A DNA stretch of 64,000 bases from Hymenobacter sp. DG01 (GTDB lineage Bacteria > Bacteroidota > Bacteroidia > Cytophagales > Hymenobacteraceae), in NCBI RefSeq assembly GCF_006352025.1, contig NZ_CP040936.1:3970001-4034000 (forward strand), read 5' to 3'. The position numbers and the translations under genes are program-made. Under the pieces are notes generated by a model. It ran no database searches. It had not been told where the DNA came from and saw only the letters and a list, made by a program, of their open reading frames with translations. The first letter of the stretch is position 1. Each line of letters opens with the position of its first letter. Positions 29,481-37,084 of this stretch are shown here, in pieces.

Positions 29481-30188
29481 ATGGTAGCACCGTCAGTCCC
29501 GATCAATTGCCAGGGCTGTCCGCATCACGGGCAGTCGTTGCTAGGAGCCTGCCAACACAATGAGCTGAACCTGATTGCCGCCGGTAAGCTCCACCAGTCG
29601 TACCATAAGGGCCAGGTGATTTTCCAGCAAGGCAGCCGTCCGGGCGGGATTTACTGCATACACCAGGGGAAGGTGAAAATCTCAAAGATCAGCGCCGACG
29701 GGAAGGAGCAGATTGTGCGCCTGGCCAAGGAGGGTGATGTGCTGGGCTACCGGTCCCTGATGATGGGCGGCAACTTCTCTACCGCCGCTACCGCTCTCAC
29801 CGACTGTGTGGTGTGCCTGGTGCCCCGCGCCGATTTCTTCAGCATCATCAGCCAGAATCCGCAGTTTTCTCAGGCCCTCATGCGCCTGCTGGCCCAGGCC
29901 CTGGGCGAAACCGAGGAGCGCCTGCTGCACACGGCCTATAAGCCCGTGCGCGAGCGGCTGGCCGAGGCCCTGCTGATGCTGCACAGCCTGTTTCACCCTG
30001 GCACCGACGCCCGCTTCAGCATCCCTATCTCCCGCGACGACCTGGCTGCCCTGATGGGTACGGCCAAAGAAACCGCCAGCCGCCTGCTCTCGGAGCTGCG
30101 GGAAGAGGGGCTGGTTGTAACACAAGGCAGCCGAATCACGGTGCTGGATGTGGCACGCCTGCGCCAGGTAGCCACTATGTACAGCTAG
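29481..30188 (+). CDS. Crp/Fnr-family regulator with N-terminal cysteines
   Basis: A 235-residue transcription regulator. The N-terminus holds C10, C13 and C24 (CQGCPHHGQSLLGAC), a spacing that recalls the iron-sulfur cysteines of FNR; further cysteines are C59 and the pair in TDCVVC near 108. A cyclic-nucleotide-binding-type barrel follows (GQVIFQQGSRPGGIYCIHQG). It ends in a Crp-type helix-turn-helix, ISRDDLAALMGTAKETASRL. Oxygen or redox sensing is plausible but not shown. It is followed by a perfect terminator, then the roadblock/LC7 cluster on the same strand; co-regulation is inference. Confidence 0.9.
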   Translation: MVAPSVPINCQGCPHHGQSLLGACQHNELNLIAAGKLHQSYHKGQVIFQQGSRPGGIYCIHQGKVKISKISADGKEQIVRLAKEGDVLGYRSLMMGGNFSTAATALTDCVVCLVPRADFFSIISQNPQFSQALMRLLAQALGETEERLLHTAYKPVRERLAEALLMLHSLFHPGTDARFSIPISRDDLAALMGTAKETASRLLSELREEGLVVTQGSRITVLDVARLRQVATMYS

Positions 30189-30250
30189 TTTTGGGCAAGT
30201 CCGCGAAAAATTGTTGCAGAGGCAAAACCAGAAATTATCCAAATCCGTAT

Positions 30251-30280
30251 AGCCCCACGCAAATAAAAAAGCGTGGGGCT
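30251..30280 (+). terminator. Terminator of the Crp/Fnr gene
   Basis: AGCCCCACGC and GCGTGGGGCT form a perfect 10-bp stem around a 10-base A-rich loop, then ATTTGTTTT. Confidence 0.85.
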
Positions 30281-30636
30281 ATTTGTTTTAGCCGGGGATA
30301 GAGAGTAAGTTAGAGGAAATTGTATTATAGTGTTCCTAAAATGGGTTCCCAGTATGGAAAGCGTGGGAATAATTTAATAAATATCATTTTTTAAGTTGAT
30401 GTCAATCATTTTTTAGAGGGGTGAATCAGGGGAAATTTGTGGAGTAAGTCAGCCTGTGTTCGGTTATGTTTTGCCGGGTTCAAGGCGTCTCACACAAGTT
30501 TTATTACTACTTCTTTTACGTCGCCGGATAGCAGGCCAACGCGTGGGCTGGGGCAGGGTGGCAGAAGAGGAACAGGCGGCTTGTGCGGAATGGCTTTTTC
30601 ACTTCCTCATCTCCATAGTTTCATCAACTTAATAGC
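30281..30636. other. AT-rich leader region of the roadblock cluster
   Basis: 356 bases, AT-rich from 30300 to 30440 and then GC-rich up to the roadblock gene start at 30637. It probably carries the cluster promoter. No convincing open frame; the open frame at 30437 overlaps the next gene out of frame and is not gene-like. Confidence 0.45.
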
Positions 30637-31014
30637 ATGGCTTACTCAGTTAACAACCCCGCCGGAAAAGTAATTGACGGTATTCTGCAGGATCTGCCGG
30701 GCCTGATGGCCGTGGCCGTGGTAGATACGAACTCAGGCATGAGCCTGGCCTCGCACTCCAACACGCCCTCCATCAACCCTGACACGGCCGCTGCTTACAA
30801 CACCGAAGTAGTAAAGCAAAAGCAGAAGGCCATGGCCGCCCTCAAGCTTCAGGGCGAAGCCATTGAGGACATCCTCATTACCCTCTCCAACCAGATTCAC
30901 CTGCTGAAACTGACCGAGAACAACAAGTTTATCTACTTGGTAGTGAACTCCCGCGACACCAACCTGGCTATTGCCCGCGAGGTGCTGCGCTCCCACGCCG
31001 GCAACCTCAACTAA
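30637..31014 (+). CDS. Roadblock/LC7-like protein 1
   Basis: A 125-residue cytoplasmic protein resembling roadblock/LC7 (MglB-type) domains: a helix VIDGILQDLPGLMAVAVVDT, strand-turn SGMSLASHSN, helix NTEVVKQKQKAMAAL, strand DILITLSNQIHLLKL, strand FIYLVVNSRDTNLAIAREV. Roadblock proteins dimerise and commonly act on or with small Ras-like GTPases. It shares most positions with the protein at 32433 and fewer with 31184. It is the first of three homologues on this strand. No GTPase gene lies in the window. Confidence 0.75.
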   Translation: MAYSVNNPAGKVIDGILQDLPGLMAVAVVDTNSGMSLASHSNTPSINPDTAAAYNTEVVKQKQKAMAALKLQGEAIEDILITLSNQIHLLKLTENNKFIYLVVNSRDTNLAIAREVLRSHAGNLN

Positions 31015-31183
31015 ACCCCACGCAGCGGCTAACGCAACGGCACGGGAGCGGCAGGCCCACCAGCGGCCTGCCGCTCCGGATGCCGACCTGTAGTGGTGGG
31101 CGGCGGCCCGGTAACCGGTTGACATCTGGCGGCAGCGTATGGCTGCGCGGCCGGATGGCAACGCTTTTCGTGGGCAAATCTTC

Positions 31184-31633
31184 ATGCAACTACCCTTTCT
31201 GAATCGGCTACAAGGCCTGACCGGGCCGGTAGTCAACAAGATTGTCTCGTCTGGGGGGGCGGCGGGACCCGAGCGGCTGACCGCCGAGCGGATTCTGCAG
31301 CACGTGCTGGCAGGGCTGCCAGAGCTGGTCGCGGCCGCCGTGGTGCAGGTAGAGAGCAGCCAGGCCCTGGCTACTTATACCACCGCCCGCGAGTTCAACT
31401 TAAGCAAAGTGCTCGGCCACAACGCCGAGGTTATCCGGCAGCAGCGCCTGGCGCTGGCTGCCTTGCGCCTGCCAGCCGAGGAGCAGCTGGAAGAAGTGCT
31501 GATTACGCTCCAGACCCAACTACACTTATTGCGGCTGCTCCCCGACGGGCGCCGGTTTCTCTATGTGGTCGTGGATTGCCGAGACACCAACCTGGGTATT
31601 GCCCGGGAAGTGATGCGCACCTGCGAGGACTAA
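31184..31633 (+). CDS. Roadblock/LC7-like protein 2 (divergent)
   Basis: 149 residues from the ATG at 31184 (MQLPFLNRLQGLTGPVVNKI); the ATG at 31139 would add 15 residues. The core matches its neighbours in HNAEVIRQQRLALAAL, EEVLITLQTQLHLLRL and YVVVDCRDTNLGIAREV. It differs in the first half (YTTAREFNLSKVLG), where the others have a His-Ser-Asn loop. It has an extra N-terminal helix. Predicted cytoplasmic. Divergence within a triplet suggests heterodimers or a distinct partner (inference). Confidence 0.75.
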   Translation: MQLPFLNRLQGLTGPVVNKIVSSGGAAGPERLTAERILQHVLAGLPELVAAAVVQVESSQALATYTTAREFNLSKVLGHNAEVIRQQRLALAALRLPAEEQLEEVLITLQTQLHLLRLLPDGRRFLYVVVDCRDTNLGIAREVMRTCED

Positions 31634-31705
31634 GGCAACCCGGGACGGGTAGGGGTGGTAGCGGCTATCTTTTTCATCTCTCACCCTTTTATCCCACTGC
31701 ATGTC

Positions 31706-32395
31706 ATGAAACTTACTGCTTCTCCTTTTGATCCGCAAACCGGCGAGCTGTTGCCCGTGTACCAGGATGCCTACCTGCGCGGCGACCTGAGCAAGGCCTC
31801 GGCCCGGGCCGTGGAAGAATACCTGCGCCGCGACGCCGACCAGGCCCACGGTACGCTCACGCGCTGGCAGCAGCTGCAGGCCGCCGAAGAGGCTGGCTCG
31901 GCTCCTACCTGGGTGCAGAAACAGATTCAGTATATCCGGGCCGAGCCCGTACGCTTCCGCCGCCGCGCTACCACGCTGGTTGCCTCGGCCGTGCTGGTAG
32001 GCACCGTGGTTTTCGCGGGCACCAGCCTGCCCACCGAGCGCACCCCCACCGACAACCTGCCCACCGACGTAGCTACTACGGAAGTGCTGGAAGCCGGCGC
32101 TTCGGCTGAAATGGCCTCCTCGGCGGCTTCTATGCGCATGATTACCGTGCGTGGCATCATTAAGGGCGAAAACGGTAAGCCCCTGGTAGGCGCTACCGTA
32201 ATCCAGCCCGGCAGCCTGCGTGGGGTATCAACCAACGCTGAGGGCGAGTACGTGCTGGCCGTTCCGGCCGGTACTACCTCCCTGAAGTATGGCTATGGTG
32301 GCTACCAGGATGAAGAAGTGGCCGTAAAGGGCTCCCGCACCGCCGACGTAACCCTGCTGCCCCGCCAGCAGAAAAAGCGCTGGCTGATTTTCTAG
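31706..32395 (+). CDS. Single-TM protein with C-terminal carboxypeptidase-regulatory-like domain
   Basis: 229 residues from the ATG at 31706. The N-terminal 95 residues are soluble and helical (GELLPVYQDAYLRGDLSKAS, AVEEYLRRDADQAHGTL), similar in layout to the cytoplasmic part of anti-sigma factors but with no zinc-binding His/Cys motif. One TM helix follows (TTLVASAVLVGTVVFAGTSL). The outer part has a linker, then a CarboxypepD_reg-like beta domain (VRGIIKGENGKPLVGATVI, STNAEGEYVLAVPAG). It would link cytoplasm to envelope. It lies between roadblock genes 2 and 3. A -7-like TATCTTTT is at 31666. Confidence 0.75.
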   Translation: MKLTASPFDPQTGELLPVYQDAYLRGDLSKASARAVEEYLRRDADQAHGTLTRWQQLQAAEEAGSAPTWVQKQIQYIRAEPVRFRRRATTLVASAVLVGTVVFAGTSLPTERTPTDNLPTDVATTEVLEAGASAEMASSAASMRMITVRGIIKGENGKPLVGATVIQPGSLRGVSTNAEGEYVLAVPAGTTSLKYGYGGYQDEEVAVKGSRTADVTLLPRQQKKRWLIF

Positions 32396-32432
32396 GCGTT
32401 TTCTGCGCCTGGGTACTTAGTAGATAGAGTTA

Positions 32433-32885
32433 GTGAAGCCGAAATCCTACCGCCGAAAAGCCTCTCACCGTACGCTGCGCAAACCCGTTCCGGAGTTCAA
32501 CGTCCCGGACCCGGTAGCCACTGAAGTAGTGGAAAACGTACGGGCTGAGCTGCCCCAGCTGCTGGCCGTGGCCGTGGTGGACGTGGAGTCGGGAGCCTGC
32601 CTGGCGGCCCATTCCAACTCGCCCGCCATCGACCCCAGCACGGCCGCGGCCTACAACGCGGAAGTGGTCAGGCAGAAGCAGAAAGCCATGGCGGCCCTGG
32701 CGCTGGTCGATGAGCACATCGAGGACATTCTCGTGACGCTTTCCAGCCAGCTGCATCTGCTCCAGCTGACTGCCACCGGCGACCGGCTGATTTACCTCGT
32801 GGTGAAGGCCCAGGATACCAGCCTGGCCCTGGCCCGCGAGGTGCTGCGCGGGCAGGTAAGCCAGCTGGAGCTGGTAGCCGGCTAA
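32433..32885 (+). CDS. Roadblock/LC7-like protein 3
   Basis: 150 residues from the GTG at 32433, 37 bases after the previous stop. The N-terminal 25 residues are basic (MKPKSYRRKASHRTLRKP). The core is very close to protein 1: LLAVAVVDVESGACLAAHSN, AAAYNAEVVRQKQKAMAAL, EDILVTLSSQLHLLQL and LVVKAQDTSLALAREV. Close similarity to protein 1 points to recent duplication, with the membrane-protein gene inserted or retained between copies. Cytoplasmic. It is followed by an 18-bp terminator that closes the cluster. Confidence 0.75.
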   Translation: MKPKSYRRKASHRTLRKPVPEFNVPDPVATEVVENVRAELPQLLAVAVVDVESGACLAAHSNSPAIDPSTAAAYNAEVVRQKQKAMAALALVDEHIEDILVTLSSQLHLLQLTATGDRLIYLVVKAQDTSLALAREVLRGQVSQLELVAG

Positions 32886-32905
32886 ATTAACGGAGGTATG
32901 ATGAT

Positions 32906-32945
32906 GCAAAAGCTCCTCTTCTGGATTCAGAAGAGGAGCTTTTGC
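32906..32945. terminator. Terminator, 18-bp perfect stem
   Basis: Arms 32906-32923 and 32928-32945 are perfectly complementary around GATT. It lies between roadblock gene 3 and the convergent SDR gene. Confidence 0.85.
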
Positions 32946-33004
32946 GCTTAGAAACTATCAGGCTGCGGCTCTACCGCTAAGCAGATCAGGAACCAGGCCC
33001 GAGC

Positions 33005-33754
33005 TTAGATCTGGGCCGCGCCCCCATCTACAAACAGCTCAATGCCCGTGATAAAGCTGCTCTCATCGGAGGCGAGGAAGGAGGCGGCTTTAGCTATTTC
33101 GTCGGGGTCGCCGAGGCGGCCGAGGGGTACGGTACTCGCCAGGTTGGCTTTGAGCTGTTCCGTTTCCTGGGGCGTGCTGACCAGACTATCCAGGGCGGGC
33201 GTAGCAATAGGACCGGGGCTGAGGGCATTCACCCGAATCTTACGCTGCTTCAGGTCTGTTGTCCAGGTGCGGGCGAAGGAGCGGACCGCCGCCTTGGTAG
33301 CGCTGTACACGCTAAAGGCCTCACTGCCCTTGATGGACGTAATGGAGGCGTTCAGGATAATGGAGCTTCCATCCTTGAGCAGGGGTAGGGCCTTCTGCAC
33401 TGTGAACACCAGCCCCTTTACATTGCTGTTAAAGGTCTTGTCGTAGTGCTCTTCCGTGATGGCGCCCAGGGGAACGAACTCGCCGCCCCCGGCATTGGCA
33501 AACACAATATCGAGGGTGCCTTTCTCGGCTTGTACGGTAGCGAATAGGCGGTCAAGGTCGGCGAGGTTGGCTACGTCGCCCTGCACGCCTGTTACGTTGC
33601 GGCCTATTTGCCGCACGGCGGCATCCAGCTCCTGCTGGCGGCGGCCGGTAATGAACACGTAGGCACCTTCTTCTACGAATCGTTTGGCCGTAGCCAGGCC
33701 AATACCGCTGTTTCCGCCCGTGATAACGGCAACTTTTCCTTCTAGCTTTTTCAT
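33005..33754 (-). CDS. SDR-family oxidoreductase
   Basis: 249 residues from the ATG at 33754 ([20 protein letters not shown]); the open frame upstream lacks gene-like content. Classical short-chain dehydrogenase: cofactor motif [11 protein letters not shown] segment FANAGGGEF, catalytic Ser in NASITSIKG and YSATKAAV with Tyr and Lys. The Arg in [10 protein letters not shown] suggests NADP preference. Cytoplasmic; substrate unknown. It is divergent from the HxlR gene at 34030, a common pairing in which the regulator senses electrophiles or quinones and controls the reductase. Confidence 0.92.
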   Translation of the reverse strand: MKKLEGKVAVITGGNSGIGLATAKRFVEEGAYVFITGRRQQELDAAVRQIGRNVTGVQGDVANLADLDRLFATVQAEKGTLDIVFANAGGGEFVPLGAITEEHYDKTFNSNVKGLVFTVQKALPLLKDGSSIILNASITSIKGSEAFSVYSATKAAVRSFARTWTTDLKQRKIRVNALSPGPIATPALDSLVSTPQETEQLKANLASTVPLGRLGDPDEIAKAASFLASDESSFITGIELFVDGGAAQI

Positions 33755-33953
33755 GTAGGTGTCCTCAGGAATGAGGAAATGATCTGGGAGTTTGGTAACC
33801 CGCGGGCTTAATTTCCGCAGGGAATAAAAGCGGGTGGCGTAACCACCCATCCGCAGTCAGCCGCTGATCAGGTCGGCTTTCCGTGGCAAACAAAGCAGGG
33901 GTTACTAGCAGCTTGAATGCGTTTGTTACGCAAAGGAACTGCTGATAGTGTAC

Positions 33954-34014
33954 ATTAGTTACTAATGGATAGTAAGTTTGCGTAGAAACTAGTTACAAGC
34001 ACGTTACTAGTAAC
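33954..34014. promoter_or_regulatory. HxlR-type operator region with -7 box
   Basis: GTTACTAGTAAC at 34003-34014 is a perfect 12-base palindrome. ATTAGTTACTAAT at 33954-33966 is a near palindrome with the same TTACTA core. TAAGTTTG at 33973-33980, a perfect -7 box for hxlR, lies between them. This is consistent with autoregulation by the HxlR protein and control of the divergent SDR gene. Confidence 0.55.
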
Positions 34015-34029
34015 CTCAAGGTAACCAGC

Positions 34030-34395
34030 ATGAAAAACGACCAGATGCTAAGCTCCTCCTGCTCCATGACGCGCACCATGGGCATCCTCGGCGGAAAATG
34101 GAAACCCCTCATTATTTGGGGCATAGGCCAGCGCCGTATCCGGTTCGGGCAGCTGGCGGCGCACATCCCGCTCATATCGCGCAAGGTGCTGGCCGAGCAG
34201 CTGAAGGAGCTGGAAGAATCTGGCCTGATTCTGCGCGAAGCCTTCAATGAGGTGCCGCCCCGCGTGGACTATTCCCTCACCGAAAACGGCCTGCGCCTGC
34301 TGCCCATCCTCAAATCCCTCAGCGACTGGACCAGCAGCTGTGAGGCTACTACCGCGTCAGCTACACCGATTGTCTTGGCTAAACAAGGCAACTAA
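34030..34395 (+). CDS. HxlR-family transcriptional regulator
   Basis: A 121-residue winged-helix regulator of the HxlR (DUF24/MarR-like) family. It has Cys12 in SSCSMTRTMGILGGKWKPLII, the position of the redox-sensing cysteine in YodB/HypR-type members. Then RFGQLAAHIPLISRKVLAEQ (recognition region), LKELEESGLILRE and PPRVDYSLTENG (wing). Binds DNA as a dimer. Start ATG 34030 is preceded by the operator-like palindrome at 34003-34014. It probably controls the divergent SDR gene in response to electrophiles or aldehydes (inference from family). Confidence 0.9.
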   Translation: MKNDQMLSSSCSMTRTMGILGGKWKPLIIWGIGQRRIRFGQLAAHIPLISRKVLAEQLKELEESGLILREAFNEVPPRVDYSLTENGLRLLPILKSLSDWTSSCEATTASATPIVLAKQGN

Positions 34396-34466
34396 GCATT
34401 GATGCGGGTTGCTCTCCTTAGGAGGGGTAGGGGCGATAGATAATTGTTAAATGGTTTACTTCTGCC

Positions 34467-34561
34467 CGTCATGTCGAGCTTGCCGAGACATCTCGCGTGC
34501 TGATGTTGCTTTAGTAATCCAACGTCAGCACGCGAGATGTCTCGACAAGCTCGACATGACG
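34467..34561. repeat. REP-like palindromic element, copy B
   Basis: Two 42-base arms (34467-34508 and 34520-34561) are complementary at 40 of 42 positions around an 11-base loop. The arm blocks (CGTCATGTCGAG, CTTG, CCGAGACATCTCGCG, TGCTGA) are the same as in the element at 12981-13113, so this is a dispersed family. Confidence 0.85.
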
Positions 34562-34716
34562 TTCTGGTTGGTCGTGATGTTCCGGTCGTTTTACTGTCAC
34601 CGTTTCAGGCTAGTCAACTACCCTACCCCCCCTTCTTAGCTCTAACCTCTCAATCTAGTAGAACCTGACCTTGGTCAGCATTTCACAATTTCTCTACCTC
34701 ACAACTTCGGCTTGCC

Positions 34717-34724
34717 TACCTTTG
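34717..34724 (+). promoter_or_regulatory. -7 promoter box of lpd (TACCTTTG)
   Basis: Perfect TAnnTTTG match 34 bases upstream of the ATG at 34759. Confidence 0.65.
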
Positions 34725-34758
34725 CCCTGTTGATTTCCACCGAATTCACTCGTTGAAT

Positions 34759-36165
34759 ATGAACCAATACGACGTTACCGTCATCGGCTCCGGGCCGGGC
34801 GGTTATGTGGCGGCCATCCGCTGCGCCCAGCTAGGTCTCAAAACTGCCCTGATTGAGAAGTACGACACCCTGGGCGGCACCTGCCTCAACGTAGGCTGCA
34901 TCCCCAGCAAGGCACTGCTCGACTCGACGGAGCACTTCCACAATGCCGGCCACACCTTCAAGGAGCATGGCATTGAGCTGAGCGACCTGCAGATCAACAT
35001 GAACCAGCTCATCGACCGTAAAAACGGGGTGGTGAAGGCCAATACCGACGGCATTCAGTTCCTGATGAAGAAGAACAAGATCGACGTGCTGCACGGCGTC
35101 GGTTCGTTCGTAGATAAAAACCACATCAAAATTCAGCCTACCGCGGGCGGCGAGGAGCAGCAGATCGAGACGAAAAACGTCATCATCGCTACCGGCTCTA
35201 AGCCTACTGTACTACCCTTCATCAAGCAGGACAAGCAGCGCATCATTACCAGCACCGAGGCCCTGAACATCCGCGAGGTGCCCAAGCACATGATTGTAAT
35301 TGGTGGCGGCGTAATCGGGCTGGAAATGGCTTCGGTGTACGCCCGCCTGGGCGCGAAAGTGTCCGTAATTGAGTTCATGGACTCGCTCATCCCGACCATG
35401 GACCGCGCCCTCGGCAAGGAGCTGAAGCGCATCCTGGGCAAAATTGGCATTGAGTTCTTCCTGAGCCACAAAGTAACCGGCGCTACCCGCGAGGGCGACG
35501 CCGTGACCGTAACCGCTACCAACCCGAAAGGCGAGGAAGTGAAGTTTGAAGGCGACTACTGCCTGGTAGCCGTGGGCCGCGTGCCTTACACCGCAGGCCT
35601 GAATCTGGAAGCGGCCGGCGTTGAAATGGAAGAGCGCGGCCGCATTAAGGTTGATGAGCACCTGCAAACCAATGTGCCCGGCATCTACGCCATCGGCGAC
35701 GTGATTCGGGGCGCTATGCTGGCGCACAAGGCCGAGGAAGAAGGCGTGTTCGTGGCCGAAACCATTGTGGGCCAGAAGCCGCACATCAACTACCTGCTCA
35801 TCCCGGGGGTAGTGTACACCTGGCCGGAAGTGGCCGGCGTAGGCTACACCGAAGAGCAGTTGAAGGAGCAGGGCAAGGCCTACAAAACCGGCTCGTTCCC
35901 CTTCCGTGCCTCGGGCCGCGCCCGCGCCTCCATGGACCTCGACGGCTTCGTGAAAGTGCTGGCCGACAAGGAAACCGACGAAATCCTGGGGGTGCACATG
36001 ATCGGCCCCCGCATCGCCGACCTCATTGCCGAAGCCGTAACGGCCATGGAGTTCCGCGCCTCCGCTGAGGACGTAGCCCGCATGAGCCACGCCCACCCCA
36101 CCTACGCCGAAGCCATGAAGGAAGCCTGCCTCGCTGCTACCGAGAACCGGGCTATTCATATGTAA
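34759..36165 (+). CDS. lpdA: Dihydrolipoyl dehydrogenase (E3)
   Basis: A 468-residue FAD/NAD disulfide oxidoreductase that re-oxidises dihydrolipoyl arms of OGDH, PDH and the glycine cleavage system. FAD site VIGSGPGGYVAAIRCAQLG, redox disulfide C42-C47 in GGTCLNVGCIPSK, NAD site VIGGGVIGLEMASVYARLG, GIYAIGDV, and the C-terminal His-Glu pair in SHAHPTYAEAM. Cytoplasmic. Start ATG 34759 rather than TTG 34753. It stands alone here with its own promoter and a long A/T-rich terminator, apart from sucAB. Confidence 0.97.
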   Translation: MNQYDVTVIGSGPGGYVAAIRCAQLGLKTALIEKYDTLGGTCLNVGCIPSKALLDSTEHFHNAGHTFKEHGIELSDLQINMNQLIDRKNGVVKANTDGIQFLMKKNKIDVLHGVGSFVDKNHIKIQPTAGGEEQQIETKNVIIATGSKPTVLPFIKQDKQRIITSTEALNIREVPKHMIVIGGGVIGLEMASVYARLGAKVSVIEFMDSLIPTMDRALGKELKRILGKIGIEFFLSHKVTGATREGDAVTVTATNPKGEEVKFEGDYCLVAVGRVPYTAGLNLEAAGVEMEERGRIKVDEHLQTNVPGIYAIGDVIRGAMLAHKAEEEGVFVAETIVGQKPHINYLLIPGVVYTWPEVAGVGYTEEQLKEQGKAYKTGSFPFRASGRARASMDLDGFVKVLADKETDEILGVHMIGPRIADLIAEAVTAMEFRASAEDVARMSHAHPTYAEAMKEACLAATENRAIHM

Positions 36166-36178
36166 TTCTTTTCGGAGG

Positions 36179-36233
36179 AATAAAAATAAAAGGGCTCTTG
36201 CTAGAAATAGTAGGATCCCTTTTATTTTTTATT
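36179..36233. terminator. Bidirectional terminator after lpdA
   Basis: AATAAAAATAAAAGGG at 36179-36194 pairs with CCCTTTTATTTTTTATT at 36217-36233 with one bulged T. The right arm overlaps the stop codon of the convergent minus-strand gene at 36222. Confidence 0.75.
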
Positions 36234-36791
36234 CATAAATGGTAATAATACTAAAATTTCTGCTAGGATTATTAATAACATATTAACCCAAATCTGATAA
36301 ATAACCGGTATGAATATCGATATTGTTCCAAAAATGAATATAAATGCAATTGATCCTATTATTGTACTAGAATTATCTTTGTCTTTTAAACTGCTTATGA
36401 TTGCGATAATTGGTATGATGCAAGCCGCAAGTATTTTTAGAAGACTTTCTAATAATCTGTTTGTGAATACATTTTTAATGCTATTCGAATAATTTGTTTT
36501 GATACGCGTGTAATTAATGTCCTTTATTATTGAAAGTAGTGCCGAATCGCTTGCTTTCTTTATTTCTTCATTGTCAGTACTGATCCTTTTTATCTCTTCT
36601 ATTATTTTTATTTGTTTTTCAAGTTTTGAATAGAAGAAATAAGAGCTAAAATATTCGTACATAAATGCGAACATAATAGCTATTATAGCCAATGAGATTA
36701 CGCTTTTGAAAAACTTTCCAAATGTTATGCCGGAAATAAGTTCTTTTAAGCTAAACGATAACGCTGATATGCTGTCTAGATACTCCTTCAT
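36222..36791 (-). CDS. AT-rich orphan membrane protein
   Basis: 189 residues from the ATG at 36791 (MKEYLDSISALSFSLKELIS). Predicted TM helices: FKSVISLAIIAIMFAFMYEY, then after a charged helical loop with Lys/Glu heptads, ILAACIIPIIAIISSL, then a pair near the C-terminus (SIAFIFIFGTISIFIPVIY, VNMLLIILAEILVLL). The composition is Ile/Lys/Asn/Ser rich and codons are AT-ending, unlike every neighbour. I do not recognise a family. This looks horizontally acquired; it could be an orphan or part of a defence or immunity module (inference only). Confidence 0.65.
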   Translation of the reverse strand: MKEYLDSISALSFSLKELISGITFGKFFKSVISLAIIAIMFAFMYEYFSSYFFYSKLEKQIKIIEEIKRISTDNEEIKKASDSALLSIIKDINYTRIKTNYSNSIKNVFTNRLLESLLKILAACIIPIIAIISSLKDKDNSSTIIGSIAFIFIFGTISIFIPVIYQIWVNMLLIILAEILVLLPFMNKK

Positions 36792-36901
36792 TGGTATGTA
36801 GAAAACAGTTAGTGGTGTCAATGGATATATTGAATTAGCGTAGCCTGTGACTATCTTCTATCGATTTACACAGATAATAGTGTTGAACCAAATCATTTTG
36901 C

Positions 36902-36909
36902 CAAATCTA
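36902..36909 (-). promoter_or_regulatory. -7 box upstream of the AT-rich gene
   Basis: Reads TAGATTTG on the minus strand, a perfect TAnnTTTG match about 110 bases before the ATG at 36791. It overlaps the last codon of the gene remnant at 36907, so it may be fortuitous. Confidence 0.35.
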
Positions 36910-37083
36910 CGTCTTCTGCACCAGCTTAAACCCGTCCTTAGTCACTTGATACTGTTGGCCCTAGATGGTGATGGTTTCGCCTTCCAGCAACTTGCTTAGG
37001 TTCTCGATGTCACCCTCGATGGTGTGGAGGGTGAAGCCGTGCTGGCGATAGGCTTTGGCGTTGGGTAGGAAACCGGCCGGGGC
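36907..37083 (-). pseudogene. Gene remnant with in-frame stop
   Basis: On the minus strand one frame reads FLPNAKAYRQHGFTLHTIEG, continues IENLSKLLEGETITI, meets a TAG at 36961-36963, then continues GQQYQVTKDGFKLVQKT to a TAG at 36907. The codon usage is GC-rich and protein-like on both sides of the stop, and the text is continuous. This looks like the C-terminal end of a decayed gene whose 5' part is lost. Parent family not recognised. It lies just downstream of the HIU hydrolase gene, at the edge of the AT-rich island. Confidence 0.5.
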
Positions 37084-37084
37084 C

